Shown in pieces: positions 1 to 9,671 of a stretch of 64,000 nt of DNA. How positions within the stretch are numbered: the first letter of the stretch is position 1; the number at the start of each line of letters is the position of its first letter. The translations under genes were made by a program, and so were the position numbers. The stretch lies in NCBI GenBank assembly GCA_002709505.1, contig PARB01000010.1, forward strand, positions 1 through 64,000, written 5' to 3'. Source of the DNA: Paracoccaceae bacterium. Lineage in GTDB: Bacteria; Pseudomonadota; Alphaproteobacteria; Rhizobiales; Stappiaceae. The notes beneath the pieces are model-generated. The model saw only the letters and a list, made by a program, of their open reading frames with translations. It had not been told where the DNA came from and did not search any database.

Positions 1-199
1 TGTGGGCGAAGGCGAGCGTGTCGAGCTGGCGCTTCACCGCTTCCGTCACCGTCCTGTCGGAATGGCCGAGACAGGACACGGCCGCGCCGCCGGAGGCGTC
101 GAGATAGCGTTTTCCGGTGCTGTCGATGATGTAGCAGCCGTCGCCGGCAACGGCGCGGGGCGGACGCATGGCGGTGTGGCGCGGAAAGATATGGGTCAT
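1..199 (-). CDS. Class III (PLP-dependent) aminotransferase, N-terminal part, truncated by window start
   Basis: Reverse strand reads MTHIFPRHTAMRPPRAVAGDGCYIIDSTGKRYLDASGGAAVSCLGHSDRTVTEAVKRQLDTLAFAH..., a typical class-III aminotransferase N-terminus. Confidence 0.8.
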   Translation of the reverse strand, partial: MTHIFPRHTAMRPPRAVAGDGCYIIDSTGKRYLDASGGAAVSCLGHSDRTVTEAVKRQLDTLAFAH

Positions 200-257
200 G
201 ATGCTTTGATTTCGCAGGATTTTCTGGTTGCGGGAAAGGGCTGGAACGGAGGCGTCG

Positions 258-902
258 TCAGGTCCGGCTGGTCAGCAGGATCTTCATGGCGAAACCGCCG
301 ATGATGCCGGCAAAAAGCCAGTCGATGGCGCGCATGATGCGCGGCGAGCGGCGCAGGGATTTGGAAAAGCCCTCGGCCATCAGCACCATGCCGGCGCAAA
401 ACGGCAGGGAGAAGAGAACCATATAGAGACCGAGGAACAGCATCTTGGCTGCTGCGTCCGGATCGCTTGCGGCCACGAACTGCGGCAGGAACGTCAGGAA
501 GAACAGGATGATCTTCGGATTGAGCAGGTTGACCAGAACGCCGGTTGCAAAGACGCGCGACAGCGGCCGGCGCCGGGCGGTCTTGTCGGGGGTGACCGAC
601 AGGGCCGATCCGTGGCGGATGCTCTGGACGGCAAGCCACAGCAGGTAGACCGCACCGGCGATCTTGACGACGAAGAAGGCCTGCGCCGAGGCGGCGATCA
701 GCGCCGAGAGGCCGAAGGCGATCAGCAGCGTGTGGATCACGTTGCCGGTGAGGGCGCCCAGCATCGAGGCCATGCCGGACGCGCGGCCTTCCGACAGCGA
801 CCGGCCGACAAACAGCGTCATGTCCGGCCCCGGCGTGAGCACGAGAACGAGACAGGCCAGCGTGAAGGTGACCATCGTGGCGGGATCGGGCAAGAACGCC
901 AT
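258..902 (-). CDS. LysE/RhtB family amino-acid exporter
   Basis: ORF MAFLPDPATMVTFTLACLVLVLTPGPDMTLFVGRSLSEG...; LTPGPD motif and hydrophobic profile of LysE family. Confidence 0.88.
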   Translation of the reverse strand: MAFLPDPATMVTFTLACLVLVLTPGPDMTLFVGRSLSEGRASGMASMLGALTGNVIHTLLIAFGLSALIAASAQAFFVVKIAGAVYLLWLAVQSIRHGSALSVTPDKTARRRPLSRVFATGVLVNLLNPKIILFFLTFLPQFVAASDPDAAAKMLFLGLYMVLFSLPFCAGMVLMAEGFSKSLRRSPRIMRAIDWLFAGIIGGFAMKILLTSRT

Positions 903-942
903 CGCAAACTCCTGGACGCGCCGGTTTCATGCGCGTCGGGGA

Positions 943-1560
943 TCAGACTATCACGCAGCTTGCGGCGTGGTCGATGGCGCTTTCAAGGCGGTCGTTGCCC
1001 CAGAACAGTTCCCCGTCCGGGCAGAGGAAACTCGGCGCGCCGAAGATCCCCGCCTGCTCTGCCGTCTCCGTATTGGCGCGAAGGGCTGCCTTGATGCCGG
1101 CCGTCTTGGCCTTGTCCAGAAGCGGGCCGGCCGGCAGGGCGAGGGCGGACAGGCAGGCCGCCAGCGTCTCGGGCGCGTCGATCCGCTCGCCCCTGCCGAA
1201 TTCCGCCAGATAGACCGCGCGGGTAAAACGTGCCCGGTCTTCCTCGCGCTCGATCGCCAGCGCCACGCGTGCGGCGAGCAGGCCGTTTGCCGGGAAGGGG
1301 TCCGGACGGGTCAGCGGCAGCTCCATGGCGCGCGTCAGCCGTTCCATCTCACGCCACATGTAGGCCCCTTTGGCCTTGTAGATATTGAAGGGCGATGTCG
1401 GCCAGCCGGCCTTCGCGAAGAGCGGACCGAGAAGGAAGGGACGCCAGCGCACGGCGACGCCGCGGTGCGCGGCGGCTTCATCGATGCGCATGGCCGTGAG
1501 ATAGCTGTAGGTCGAGGCGAACTCGTACCAGAAATCGAGGCGGGGCCGGGTCATGCTCAC
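943..1560 (-). CDS. 2-hydroxychromene-2-carboxylate isomerase / DsbA-like thioredoxin-fold protein
   Basis: LDFWYEFASTYSYLTAMRI...FGAPSFLCPDGELFWGNDRLESA, characteristic of the HCCA isomerase family. Confidence 0.85.
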   Translation of the reverse strand: MSMTRPRLDFWYEFASTYSYLTAMRIDEAAAHRGVAVRWRPFLLGPLFAKAGWPTSPFNIYKAKGAYMWREMERLTRAMELPLTRPDPFPANGLLAARVALAIEREEDRARFTRAVYLAEFGRGERIDAPETLAACLSALALPAGPLLDKAKTAGIKAALRANTETAEQAGIFGAPSFLCPDGELFWGNDRLESAIDHAASCVIV

Positions 1561-1662
1561 CTTTCCGGGTGCGGGACGGCGCGCGGGGCAACCCTATCGG
1601 CCGGTCATCGGGAAGACGTCCGGTGGACAGTCTCCAGTCGACAGGTATAACCGGGCGAAACC

Positions 1663-2526
1663 TTGCCAGGGAAAACGGAAACGTCAATGTCCGCCTCGTC
1701 GCCGACCGACACAAGCCTCCCTCTCGTCTCGCCCGCCGTGTTTCGCCGGCTGGTGATTGGCGCGATCGTCTATATCGCCGTGGTCTCGGCGTTTTTTCTT
1801 GCCTTTCCGCAAGTCGACCAGGCCGCGAGCGGCCTCTTCTATGACACGGGTGCGGGATTCTGGGCGGCGTCGGATCCGCTTTTCATGCGGCTCAGGGAAC
1901 TTGGCCCCTTTCTCGTCAAGCTGGTGGCCGTGGCCGCGCTTGGCGTGCTGGTCGCGGCGGCGGCTGTTCCGCGCCTGCCGGACTGGATGTCCCTGCGCGC
2001 GCCGCTGTTCCTGCTGTCGACGCTCGCGCTTGGGCCCGGCGTCGTGGTCAATGCGGTCTTCAAGAACAACTGGGGGCGTCCGCGCCCGAACGCGGTCGAT
2101 CTCTTCGGCGGCGACGCGCCCTATGTCGAGGTCTGGCGCATCTCCGATTATTGTGAGCGCAATTGTTCGTTCGTCTCCGGCGAGGCGTCGTCGGGCCTGT
2201 GGCTGGTGACGCTGGCGTTTCTTGCTCCGCCGCGCTGGCGCATCGGCATCCTCTGCGTCGTTTTGCCGCTCTGTCTGGCGCTGTCGGCCAATCGGGTTGC
2301 CTTCGGCGGGCATTTTCTGTCCGACACGCTGCTGTCCTGGGGCATTACCCTGCTTGTGATCCTGGGGCTCTATCAGCTGTTTTACCGCTCGCCGCCGGGC
2401 TTTCTCACGGAAGCGGCGCTGCGGCGCGGGTTTTCCGCTGTCGCCGTCGCCCTGCGCCGTGCGTGTGCCGGTGCATGGCAACGAAGCCGGATCGCCGGTC
2501 GGCGCTTTGCCGCAATGTTTCGCTAG
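1663..2526 (+). CDS. PAP2-family phosphatase, lipid A phosphatase (LpxE)-like
   Basis: PAP2 motifs KNNWGRPRP, CSFVSGEASSG, ANRVAFGGHFLSD with multiple hydrophobic segments; true start may be 1687. Confidence 0.75.
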   Translation: MPGKTETSMSASSPTDTSLPLVSPAVFRRLVIGAIVYIAVVSAFFLAFPQVDQAASGLFYDTGAGFWAASDPLFMRLRELGPFLVKLVAVAALGVLVAAAAVPRLPDWMSLRAPLFLLSTLALGPGVVVNAVFKNNWGRPRPNAVDLFGGDAPYVEVWRISDYCERNCSFVSGEASSGLWLVTLAFLAPPRWRIGILCVVLPLCLALSANRVAFGGHFLSDTLLSWGITLLVILGLYQLFYRSPPGFLTEAALRRGFSAVAVALRRACAGAWQRSRIAGRRFAAMFR

Positions 2527-2674
2527 GGATCGCTTGGGTGGGGTCCAACGGGCGGGTTCCGGCGCGCGGGTGGAAACTTGGTGGTGGAAAACCGTCGCGT
2601 CGGGATACTCCTTGGGGCGCTCTCGGGCTTCCCCGGCCGGACGCGGCGGGAAAGTCTGATACTGTAATGCGAAT

Positions 2675-3376
2675 ATGAAACGACCTGGTACGATGGATCA
2701 GCCCGACCCCGCCGCTCCGCAGGATGCACAAGGCGATGCCGCTTCGGCGGCGGCGCCCTCGTCGCCGGTGCGCAAAAGGCGTCGGGTCGCGCTCGTCGTC
2801 GCGGGAATCCTCGCCGTTGTCTGCTTCGGGTTTCTGGCCGGAGGTTTCCTGCGCTTCGCCAGTGCGGTGACGCAATACACCGAGGCGGCATCGCCCAGCG
2901 CGGATGCCATCGTCGTGCTTACCGGCGGGAGCGAACGGGTGAAGAAGGCGCTGAGCCTGCTCGACGAGGGGCGGGCCGGGCGTCTGTTGATTTCCGGCGT
3001 GCATCCCGAGACGACACCGAAGCAGATCGTGCGCCGCACGGAAAGCGATCTGGCGCTGTTCGCCTGCTGCATCGACCTCGACCGCAACGCCAACAACACG
3101 CTGGAGAACGCGGCCGAAACGGCGAAATGGGTCCGCTCCAACGGGTTTTCGAGCGTGATCGTGGTGACGAGCGCCTATCACATGCCCCGGGCGTTGCTGG
3201 AGCTGAGGTCGGTCATGCCCGAGACGACCCTCGTCGCCGTTGCGGTGCAGGGGACCGATCTGGAGCTTAACAGCTGGTTCCGCCATGCCGGGGTGTCGCT
3301 GCTTCTCTTGCGCGAATACATGAAGTACATGTTCGCCTGGGTCCGGATTTCGGCCATGGGCAGTCCTGCGCCATGA
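2675..3376 (+). CDS. YdcF/SanA-like DUF218 membrane protein
   Basis: ADAIVVLTGGSERVKKALSLLDEGRAGRLLISG...NTLENA...VIVVTSAYHMPRA, DUF218 pattern. Confidence 0.85.
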   Translation: MKRPGTMDQPDPAAPQDAQGDAASAAAPSSPVRKRRRVALVVAGILAVVCFGFLAGGFLRFASAVTQYTEAASPSADAIVVLTGGSERVKKALSLLDEGRAGRLLISGVHPETTPKQIVRRTESDLALFACCIDLDRNANNTLENAAETAKWVRSNGFSSVIVVTSAYHMPRALLELRSVMPETTLVAVAVQGTDLELNSWFRHAGVSLLLLREYMKYMFAWVRISAMGSPAP

Positions 3377-3470
3377 CCCCGCCGGACGATGCCCGAGCCG
3401 GGGCTCTCCATGTCAGGCGGCGCTGGACGCTGTCCTTGCGCACTTCGCATTGCCAGACGGTATCCGTGTC

Positions 3471-4256
3471 ATGATCCTTATCCGCTCCCTCGTGTTCCAG
3501 GCGCTGTTCTACACATCGACCCTGCTCCTGATGGTCCTGTCGCTGCCGGTCTTCGTGCTGCCGGCGCGGTGGGGCTGGCCGGTGGTGCCGCTGTGGGCGC
3601 GGGTCAATCTGTGGCTGCTGCGCTGGGTCGCGGGCGTCAAGGTCGAGTTCCGGGGACTGGAGAACATTCCGCAAGGCGGCTGCATCGTCGCCGCCAAGCA
3701 TCAGTCGGCCTGGGAGACCTTCGCCCTGTTGCCGCTGTTCAGGTCGCCGACCTATGTGCTCAAGCGGGAGCTGCGTTGGATTCCGCTGTTCGGCTGGTAC
3801 ACGGCGAAGTTCCGTCAGATCCCGGTCGATCGCGGCAAGCGCTCCGTCGCGCTCGCCAAGCTGACGGACAGCGCGCGAACCGCGATCGCGGAAGGCCGCC
3901 AGATCCTGATCTTCCCGGAAGGAACCCGGCGCGGGGCCGGCGAGGAGCCGCGCTACAAATACGGCGTTTCCCATCTCTACAAGTCGCTGGCTTGCCCGCT
4001 GTTGCCGGTCGCGCTGAATTCGGGCGTCTACTGGCCGCGCCGCGGCTGGAAGATCTATCCCGGTACGGTCGTGGCCGAATTCCTGCCGGTGATCGCGCCC
4101 GGACAGCCGCTCGAAACGGCCCACAAGAAGCTGGTGGACGAGATTGAAACCGCCTCCGACCGGCTGATCCTCGAGGCCGCGCACAGCGGTCGCGCGCTTC
4201 CCGTTCTCGACCGCGTGCGGGCGCGCTGGGCGGCCCGGGGCAAGTCCCTCGACTGA
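3471..4256 (+). CDS. plsC: 1-acyl-sn-glycerol-3-phosphate acyltransferase
   Basis: KHQSAWET (H-x4-D/E type motif) and IFPEGTRRGAG motif; start chosen at MILIRSLVFQ. Confidence 0.85.
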   Translation: MILIRSLVFQALFYTSTLLLMVLSLPVFVLPARWGWPVVPLWARVNLWLLRWVAGVKVEFRGLENIPQGGCIVAAKHQSAWETFALLPLFRSPTYVLKRELRWIPLFGWYTAKFRQIPVDRGKRSVALAKLTDSARTAIAEGRQILIFPEGTRRGAGEEPRYKYGVSHLYKSLACPLLPVALNSGVYWPRRGWKIYPGTVVAEFLPVIAPGQPLETAHKKLVDEIETASDRLILEAAHSGRALPVLDRVRARWAARGKSLD

Positions 4257-4330
4257 CCGACACTCGCAAAAACGCGTTTTCCCGCCGTCGGGGTCTGGAA
4301 TTCGTTCTTGCTCCGTTCTATTTAAGACAG

Positions 4331-4720
4331 ATGAGCAGGCGTCCCAGTCCATCGTTTCTGGATAAATCGCGCGCGGACGCCCCGCGAGCGGCGACGGAGC
4401 TTGGGCTGACGGACCGATATCGCTACCTGCTGGGTCGATCCGGCAAGCGCTACCTGTTTTCGACCGTGCCGGCTGAGCGCCTTGGCGAATACCCTTGCGC
4501 GATTGTCGTCCTGGAGCCGACCGTCGGACGCGGCGGACGGCCGAAGAAGGCCTGGATCGGGGAAATCGACCGCGACGGCAAGCGGCGCGGCTCACGTCTT
4601 GCCAGTCGCGACCTTTCCGGGCGCATGGCGTTGGTGCATCTTCTGGCCGGCGACGCGGCGCAGCGCCGCACCGTGCTCGACGATCTGGACGGCCTGTTCG
4701 AGCCGGAATGCGAAGGCTGA
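4331..4720 (+). CDS. Hypothetical protein (~129 aa, basic)
   Basis: Open frame MSRRPSPSFLDKSRADAPRAATELGLTDRYRYLLGRSGKRYLFSTVPAERLGEYPCAIVVLEP... with protein-like composition; family not recognised. Confidence 0.6.
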   Translation: MSRRPSPSFLDKSRADAPRAATELGLTDRYRYLLGRSGKRYLFSTVPAERLGEYPCAIVVLEPTVGRGGRPKKAWIGEIDRDGKRRGSRLASRDLSGRMALVHLLAGDAAQRRTVLDDLDGLFEPECEG

Positions 4721-4743
4721 CCGGCGTCTGTCGTCGCGAGAGG

Positions 4744-5286
4744 TCAGCCGGTCGTTGCCGCTGTCTGTTGAAGACGCGCGCACAAGGCTTCGAGACCCGC
4801 GTCGTGAATGTTCAACTCCCTGAGATGCGACACCGTGTTCAGCACGTAGTCGGGATTGGCGCCCGATTGCCCGACGGCGCCCCTGACGATGTCGACCTGG
4901 CGCTCAAGCGGCAGCACGCCGGCGTATTGCTCGTGGGTGCGGTCGACCAGGTAGGTCACGGCCGGGACCAGACGCCGGGCCTCGTCGGCGAGCCTCACCC
5001 GGCGCTCGGCCTCCAGATAGACCAGCGTTGCCTGCTCGCGGGCGCGCAGATAGGTGATCACCTCCTCGCGCCGATGCGCGGCCACGCGGAAGGCCATGCC
5101 GCGGCAGGCGCCGCCGCGGTCGAGACCGAGAACGAGACCGGGCCGGTCCTGCGTGCCGCGATGGACCCAGGAGTAGATGCAAAGCGAGCGGTGCGCGCCG
5201 TGCAGCACGCCCGGAACTGCTTCCTCAAAGACAAAGCCCGGCCGCCACATCAGCGAGCCGTAGCCGAACACCCAAAGATCGTCCAT
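4744..5286 (-). CDS. Gamma-glutamylcyclotransferase, ChaC-like
   Basis: MDDLWVFGYGSLMWRPGFVFEE motif (VFGYGSL) typical of ChaC. Confidence 0.9.
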   Translation of the reverse strand: MDDLWVFGYGSLMWRPGFVFEEAVPGVLHGAHRSLCIYSWVHRGTQDRPGLVLGLDRGGACRGMAFRVAAHRREEVITYLRAREQATLVYLEAERRVRLADEARRLVPAVTYLVDRTHEQYAGVLPLERQVDIVRGAVGQSGANPDYVLNTVSHLRELNIHDAGLEALCARLQQTAATTG

Positions 5287-5459
5287 CGCGCTTTCCTTGT
5301 TGCCGGCTGGAGGTAGCAATGGCCGGCGCGGCTGGCAACCGTTGCCGCATCGGAAATCCGCATTGCGGCGGATGATCGGGCGCGGCTGCGGCGTCATGGG
5401 CCTTGAAACGGACATGAGAGCGTGCTTTCAGGCGGCATTGTTTCCCCAATGAGGATCAC

Positions 5460-6500
5460 ATGACCGATACGCCGGCCCCGTCGCCTTCACCCACCTCGCC
5501 TCCGCGGTCGCGTCGCCGCTTCTGGATCCTGATCTCGCTTGTCGTGCTGGTGATCGGGCTGTGGTCCGCCTATTGGACGGTGGCGCGCGGCATGGCGGTG
5601 GACATTCTGCGCAACACCTATGAGGTGGCGGAGACCGAAGGAGGGGCGCTGGTCTGCGGGGCGCAGCGGCTTGGCGGCTATCCCTTCCGTTTCGAGCTGG
5701 AGTGCCAGCCCTTCGAGGCCGGTGACGCACAGGGGCGCGCCGGCGCCCTCGCCGGCCTGCGGGTCATCGCGCTCGCCTATAATCCCCGCCATGTGATCGT
5801 GGAGGCGGACGGACCCGCAACCCTGCGGTTCGATGATCCGCACCCGTTCGACCGCCTTTCGGCCGACTGGACGTCTGCCCGTGCCAGCGCCCGGCTCGTC
5901 GAGGCCGGTTTGCGCGATGCCGATCTCTTTATCGAGGAACCGAAGATTTCCGGGATTTCGGCCGACGCCGCCGTGTCGCTCACCGCGTCGCGTGCCACCG
6001 TCCATGCGCGCCGCAGCCCGTCCGTCCCGGAGGATGCCGATTTCGCGCTGCGCCTTGCCGGGCTTGCGGTCCCGGCGCTGGAGGGGGCGGCCGAGATTTC
6101 GGCCGATGCCACTCTTGCCGGCGGCGCGGCGGCGCTGGCCGGCCGCGGCGACTGGATGTCCCTGCTCCGCCAGGACGAGGCCGTGCGGGTCAGCGAGCTG
6201 CGGGCCAGTGCCTCCGGCGTGAACCTGCGCGCCACGGGAACGCTGTTCCTCGATGCCAAGGGCCGGCTGGCCGGAACGCTGCCGCTCACGGTGTCGGGGG
6301 CCGACAAGCTGCCCGCGCTGCTCGCCCCCTTCTTTCCGGAAGGGTCGTCCGTTCCGACATCGCTTGCAGGTGCCGTCATCGGCTTCGGCGCGCCGACGAT
6401 GCTCGACGGAGCGCCGGCGGTCACGGTGCCGTTGCGGTTCCAGGCGGGGGTGGCCCGTGTCGGGCTGATCCCGATCGCGTCACTCCCGCCGATGTTTTGA
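5460..6500 (+). CDS. DUF2125 domain-containing protein
   Basis: N-terminal TM anchor, then GGYPFRFELECQP typical of DUF2125. Confidence 0.75.
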   Translation: MTDTPAPSPSPTSPPRSRRRFWILISLVVLVIGLWSAYWTVARGMAVDILRNTYEVAETEGGALVCGAQRLGGYPFRFELECQPFEAGDAQGRAGALAGLRVIALAYNPRHVIVEADGPATLRFDDPHPFDRLSADWTSARASARLVEAGLRDADLFIEEPKISGISADAAVSLTASRATVHARRSPSVPEDADFALRLAGLAVPALEGAAEISADATLAGGAAALAGRGDWMSLLRQDEAVRVSELRASASGVNLRATGTLFLDAKGRLAGTLPLTVSGADKLPALLAPFFPEGSSVPTSLAGAVIGFGAPTMLDGAPAVTVPLRFQAGVARVGLIPIASLPPMF

Positions 6501-6549
6501 CAAGCGCGCCGGCCTGAAGTGAAGCGCCGGCCGCGCCGTCGGCGTGTGC

Positions 6550-7011
6550 CTATTCCGACGCGGTCCGGTCGATCGGCAGCACGTAGCCCTTCCAGTTGGC
6601 GGGTTCGGCAATGCGGTCGTAGAGCGCGACGGCCGGCGCGTTCTTGCCCGGCACGATCCAGCGCAGCTCGGTCCAGGACCGCTTGGCGCCTTCGCTGACA
6701 AGCGTCTCGATCATGCGCCGGGCAACGCCCTTGTTGCGCGCGTCCGGGTGTACGTAGATCTCGTCGAGCTGTCCGGAGCGAAGGCCGGTGATGATCTCGG
6801 GGAGGTCGAAGAAGATCGCGAAGCCGACAAGCTTTCCATCGACCTCCGCGCCGATCACCTCGGCGGCGCGGTCGCCGAGAATGCGTTCGGCATAGAACTG
6901 GTCGGGCCGGCGGGGCGCGCCGCGCTTCAGCGCCTGCGCATATTCCGCGATCAGCGGTGCGAGGGCGTGCGCATCGTCCGGGCCGAGCGACTTGATGGTA
7001 ATCTTGCTCAT
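6550..7011 (-). CDS. GNAT-family N-acetyltransferase
   Basis: MSKITIKSLGPDDAHALAPLIAEYAQ...LDEIYVHPDARNKGVARRMIETLVSEG, acetyl-CoA binding motif. Confidence 0.88.
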   Translation of the reverse strand: MSKITIKSLGPDDAHALAPLIAEYAQALKRGAPRRPDQFYAERILGDRAAEVIGAEVDGKLVGFAIFFDLPEIITGLRSGQLDEIYVHPDARNKGVARRMIETLVSEGAKRSWTELRWIVPGKNAPAVALYDRIAEPANWKGYVLPIDRTASE

Positions 7012-7098
7012 GAAAACTCCGCAAAAAGGACAGTCCGCCGGACAAATCGACCGGGAGGCCACCTTGCCCTCAAAAACGCGGCTATTTCAACTGTCTGA

Positions 7099-8484
7099 TC
7101 ATGCGGCAATTGACGCATCGAGGCGGGCGAGACCGGCCTTGAGCGCTGCGACGCAGGAGGCGTCGAAGGCGCTGCCGGTGTCCTTGTCGAGAATGGCCAG
7201 CGCCTGCGGGATCGGCATTGCGGCCCGATAGGGCCGTTCCGCCGACAGGGCGTCGAAGACATCGGCGACGGTGAGGATCCGCGCTTCCAGGCAGATTTCC
7301 TCCGCCTTCAGGCCGTTGGGATAGCCCTTGCCGTCCAGCCGCTCGTGGTGGGCGCCGGCGACCGGCGCGATGTCGGCGAAGGCGGAGACGCGCTCGAGAA
7401 TGCGTTCGCTGTGCCAGGAGTGGCTGCGGATGGAGGCCCATTCGGTTTCGTCGAGCTTGCCCGGCTTGTCGAGCACCTGGTTGCTGACGCCGAGTTTGCC
7501 AAGATCGTGCAGCAGGGCGGCGCGGCGCAGCCAGCGGCGGTGCTCTTGCGAGAGCCCGAGTTCCTCCGCGATCAGGTCGGTGTAGAGGGTGACCCGGTCG
7601 GAATGGTCGGCGGTATAGGGGCTCTTGGCGTCGACCACATCGGAAAAGGCCTCCGCGACCGCGTCGAGGTAGTCCTCGTCGACCGCATGGGCCGCTTGCG
7701 GGGCCCTGGCAAAGACCTCCCGTGCCAGGTCGCCTGCGGCAAGACGGTCCCAGAAGCCCGGACGGCGCGAAACCGCCAGGAACGCCTCGACCAGCCGGGG
7801 TGCGAACCAGCTTCCGGCGCGGTTTGCGATTTCCGTTTCCGCTTCCTTGGCGCCATGCTCCTGAAAGAAGACATCGGCGACCTGCGCCAGCAGGGCGATA
7901 TTGGCGGAAACGGGAATGGCCGAGCCGGTCAGCCCTTCCGGCTTCCCCGATCCGTCCCAATGTTCGTCAAGAGCCCGGATGCCCGCCTGGACCTCCTCGG
8001 AAAACCGCATCTTCGCGGCAATGTCGGCGCCGCGATGGCAGCGCGTCTCGATCAGTTCGCGGGCGATCTCGCCGCCGTTCTGCACCACATGGACCAGGGC
8101 GCGGATGCGCTCGCTCAGGCCGGATTTCAGACCGGTCTTCTTGAACACGAAGCGCAGGGCAGCGCTCAGCGAGCCGTCGATGGTCTTGAAATCATGTTTG
8201 AAGGCGATGTCGTCGGTCAGATAGAGATCGCATATCCGCGCGGCGTTGCTGCTGCAGCCGAGGTCCTTGAGCAGAAGCGTGTAGTAGAGGTCGGCCAGCT
8301 CCGCCTCGCTGAGCCCGAGTTCGGTGCCGACGGCCGTACCGATGAAGCAGCAGCGGATGCAATGGCCTTCTGGCTGGCCCTCGGTCATGTCGAGCGCGTA
8401 ACTGAGCGAGCCGAGCAGTTCGGCTGGGTTCAGGCTCGCCGAAGGCGCATGCGCCCGACTGTCCTCATAGTGGCTGCGGACCAT
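7099..8484 (-). CDS. HD-GYP domain phosphodiesterase-like protein with a second, degenerate N-terminal HD-like copy
   Basis: C-terminal HDLGKLGV...HHERLDGKGYPNGL...DVFDALSAERPYR (HD-GYP signature); N-terminal KDLGCSSN...DEHWDGSGKPEGL divergent copy. Confidence 0.85.
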   Translation of the reverse strand: MVRSHYEDSRAHAPSASLNPAELLGSLSYALDMTEGQPEGHCIRCCFIGTAVGTELGLSEAELADLYYTLLLKDLGCSSNAARICDLYLTDDIAFKHDFKTIDGSLSAALRFVFKKTGLKSGLSERIRALVHVVQNGGEIARELIETRCHRGADIAAKMRFSEEVQAGIRALDEHWDGSGKPEGLTGSAIPVSANIALLAQVADVFFQEHGAKEAETEIANRAGSWFAPRLVEAFLAVSRRPGFWDRLAAGDLAREVFARAPQAAHAVDEDYLDAVAEAFSDVVDAKSPYTADHSDRVTLYTDLIAEELGLSQEHRRWLRRAALLHDLGKLGVSNQVLDKPGKLDETEWASIRSHSWHSERILERVSAFADIAPVAGAHHERLDGKGYPNGLKAEEICLEARILTVADVFDALSAERPYRAAMPIPQALAILDKDTGSAFDASCVAALKAGLARLDASIAA

Positions 8485-8668
8485 GCCATCCCTTCCTCTG
8501 GCCTGATGAAATCCCGGCTTTCCGGCAAACTTACCGGCCGAGCCCTTAAGAAGTCGTCTCACCGCAGGCGCTCGCGATCTGCGCCGGTTGACGGTGCCGC
8601 GCAAGGCGCTAGCATCGTCGCGCCTGCCCCGCGTTCCTTCCGCGCCCCGAACCGGATCCGCGTCCACC

Positions 8669-9607
8669 ATGCCAGATGAAGCCCCCGGCCCCGCAACGCG
8701 CCTGCGCGCCACGATGATCGGCGGGACGGCCGTCTTGATGTGGTCGACGCTCGGCCTGTTCGGCGCGGCGTCGGGTTCGGTGCCGCCGTTCCTGCTCAAC
8801 GCCCTGTGTTTCGGCCTCGCCGGCCTTGTCGCCACGGCCTGGCTGGCGCTGCGCGGACGTCTCGTGCTGATGCGTCAGTCGGCGCGGGTCTATGCCTTCG
8901 GGATCCTCGGGCTGTTCGGGTTTCATTTCTTCTATTTCACGGCGATCCGGAATGCGCCGCCGGTCGATGCCAACCTGATCAACTACACCTGGCCATTGCT
9001 GATCGTGGTGTTTTCGGCCCTTCTGCCGGGCGAGCGCTTGAAGCTCCAGCATGTCGTCGGCACCCTGCTCGGCCTCGGCGGGGCAGCACTGCTGATCCTG
9101 CGCGGCGACGGGCTTGCACTCGACGGCGATGCCACGCCCGGCTATCTCGCCGCGGTGGCCTCCGCACTGTTCTGGTCCGGCTATTCGGTGCTGTCGCGCC
9201 GCCTCGGACGGGTTCCGACGGAGGCGGTCGCCGGGTTTTGCCTCGGCACGTCGCTGCTGTCGGTGGCCGCGCATCTGGCGTTCGAGACGACCGTCTGGCC
9301 GACCGGCGCGGGCGAGTGGGGCGCGGTGCTCGGGCTTGCCGCCTTTCCGGTCGGGCTTGCGTTCTTCGTCTGGGACATCGGCGTCAAGCGCGGCGATATC
9401 CAGGTGCTCGGCGCCTTTGCCTACACGGCGCCGGTCTCGTCCACGCTGCTGCTGATTGCCTTCGGGTTTGGCAGTTTCACGCCAACGGTGGCGGTGGCCT
9501 GTGTGCTGGTTACGGTCGGTGCCTTCGTCGCGGCCAAGGATATGCTGTTTGGGCGCTTCACCGAAAAGACGGGTGGCGTGGCCGCAGGCGAGCGCGTAGA
9601 GGAATGA
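8669..9607 (+). CDS. EamA/DMT-family transporter
   Basis: 10-TM-like hydrophobic profile with two EamA-like halves. Confidence 0.85.
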   Translation: MPDEAPGPATRLRATMIGGTAVLMWSTLGLFGAASGSVPPFLLNALCFGLAGLVATAWLALRGRLVLMRQSARVYAFGILGLFGFHFFYFTAIRNAPPVDANLINYTWPLLIVVFSALLPGERLKLQHVVGTLLGLGGAALLILRGDGLALDGDATPGYLAAVASALFWSGYSVLSRRLGRVPTEAVAGFCLGTSLLSVAAHLAFETTVWPTGAGEWGAVLGLAAFPVGLAFFVWDIGVKRGDIQVLGAFAYTAPVSSTLLLIAFGFGSFTPTVAVACVLVTVGAFVAAKDMLFGRFTEKTGGVAAGERVEE

Positions 9608-9671
9608 AGGCTTCAGCCGCCCGACCGGTTCGGGCGCAGAGGCTGCAAGACTGGACCGACGTCGACAGAGG

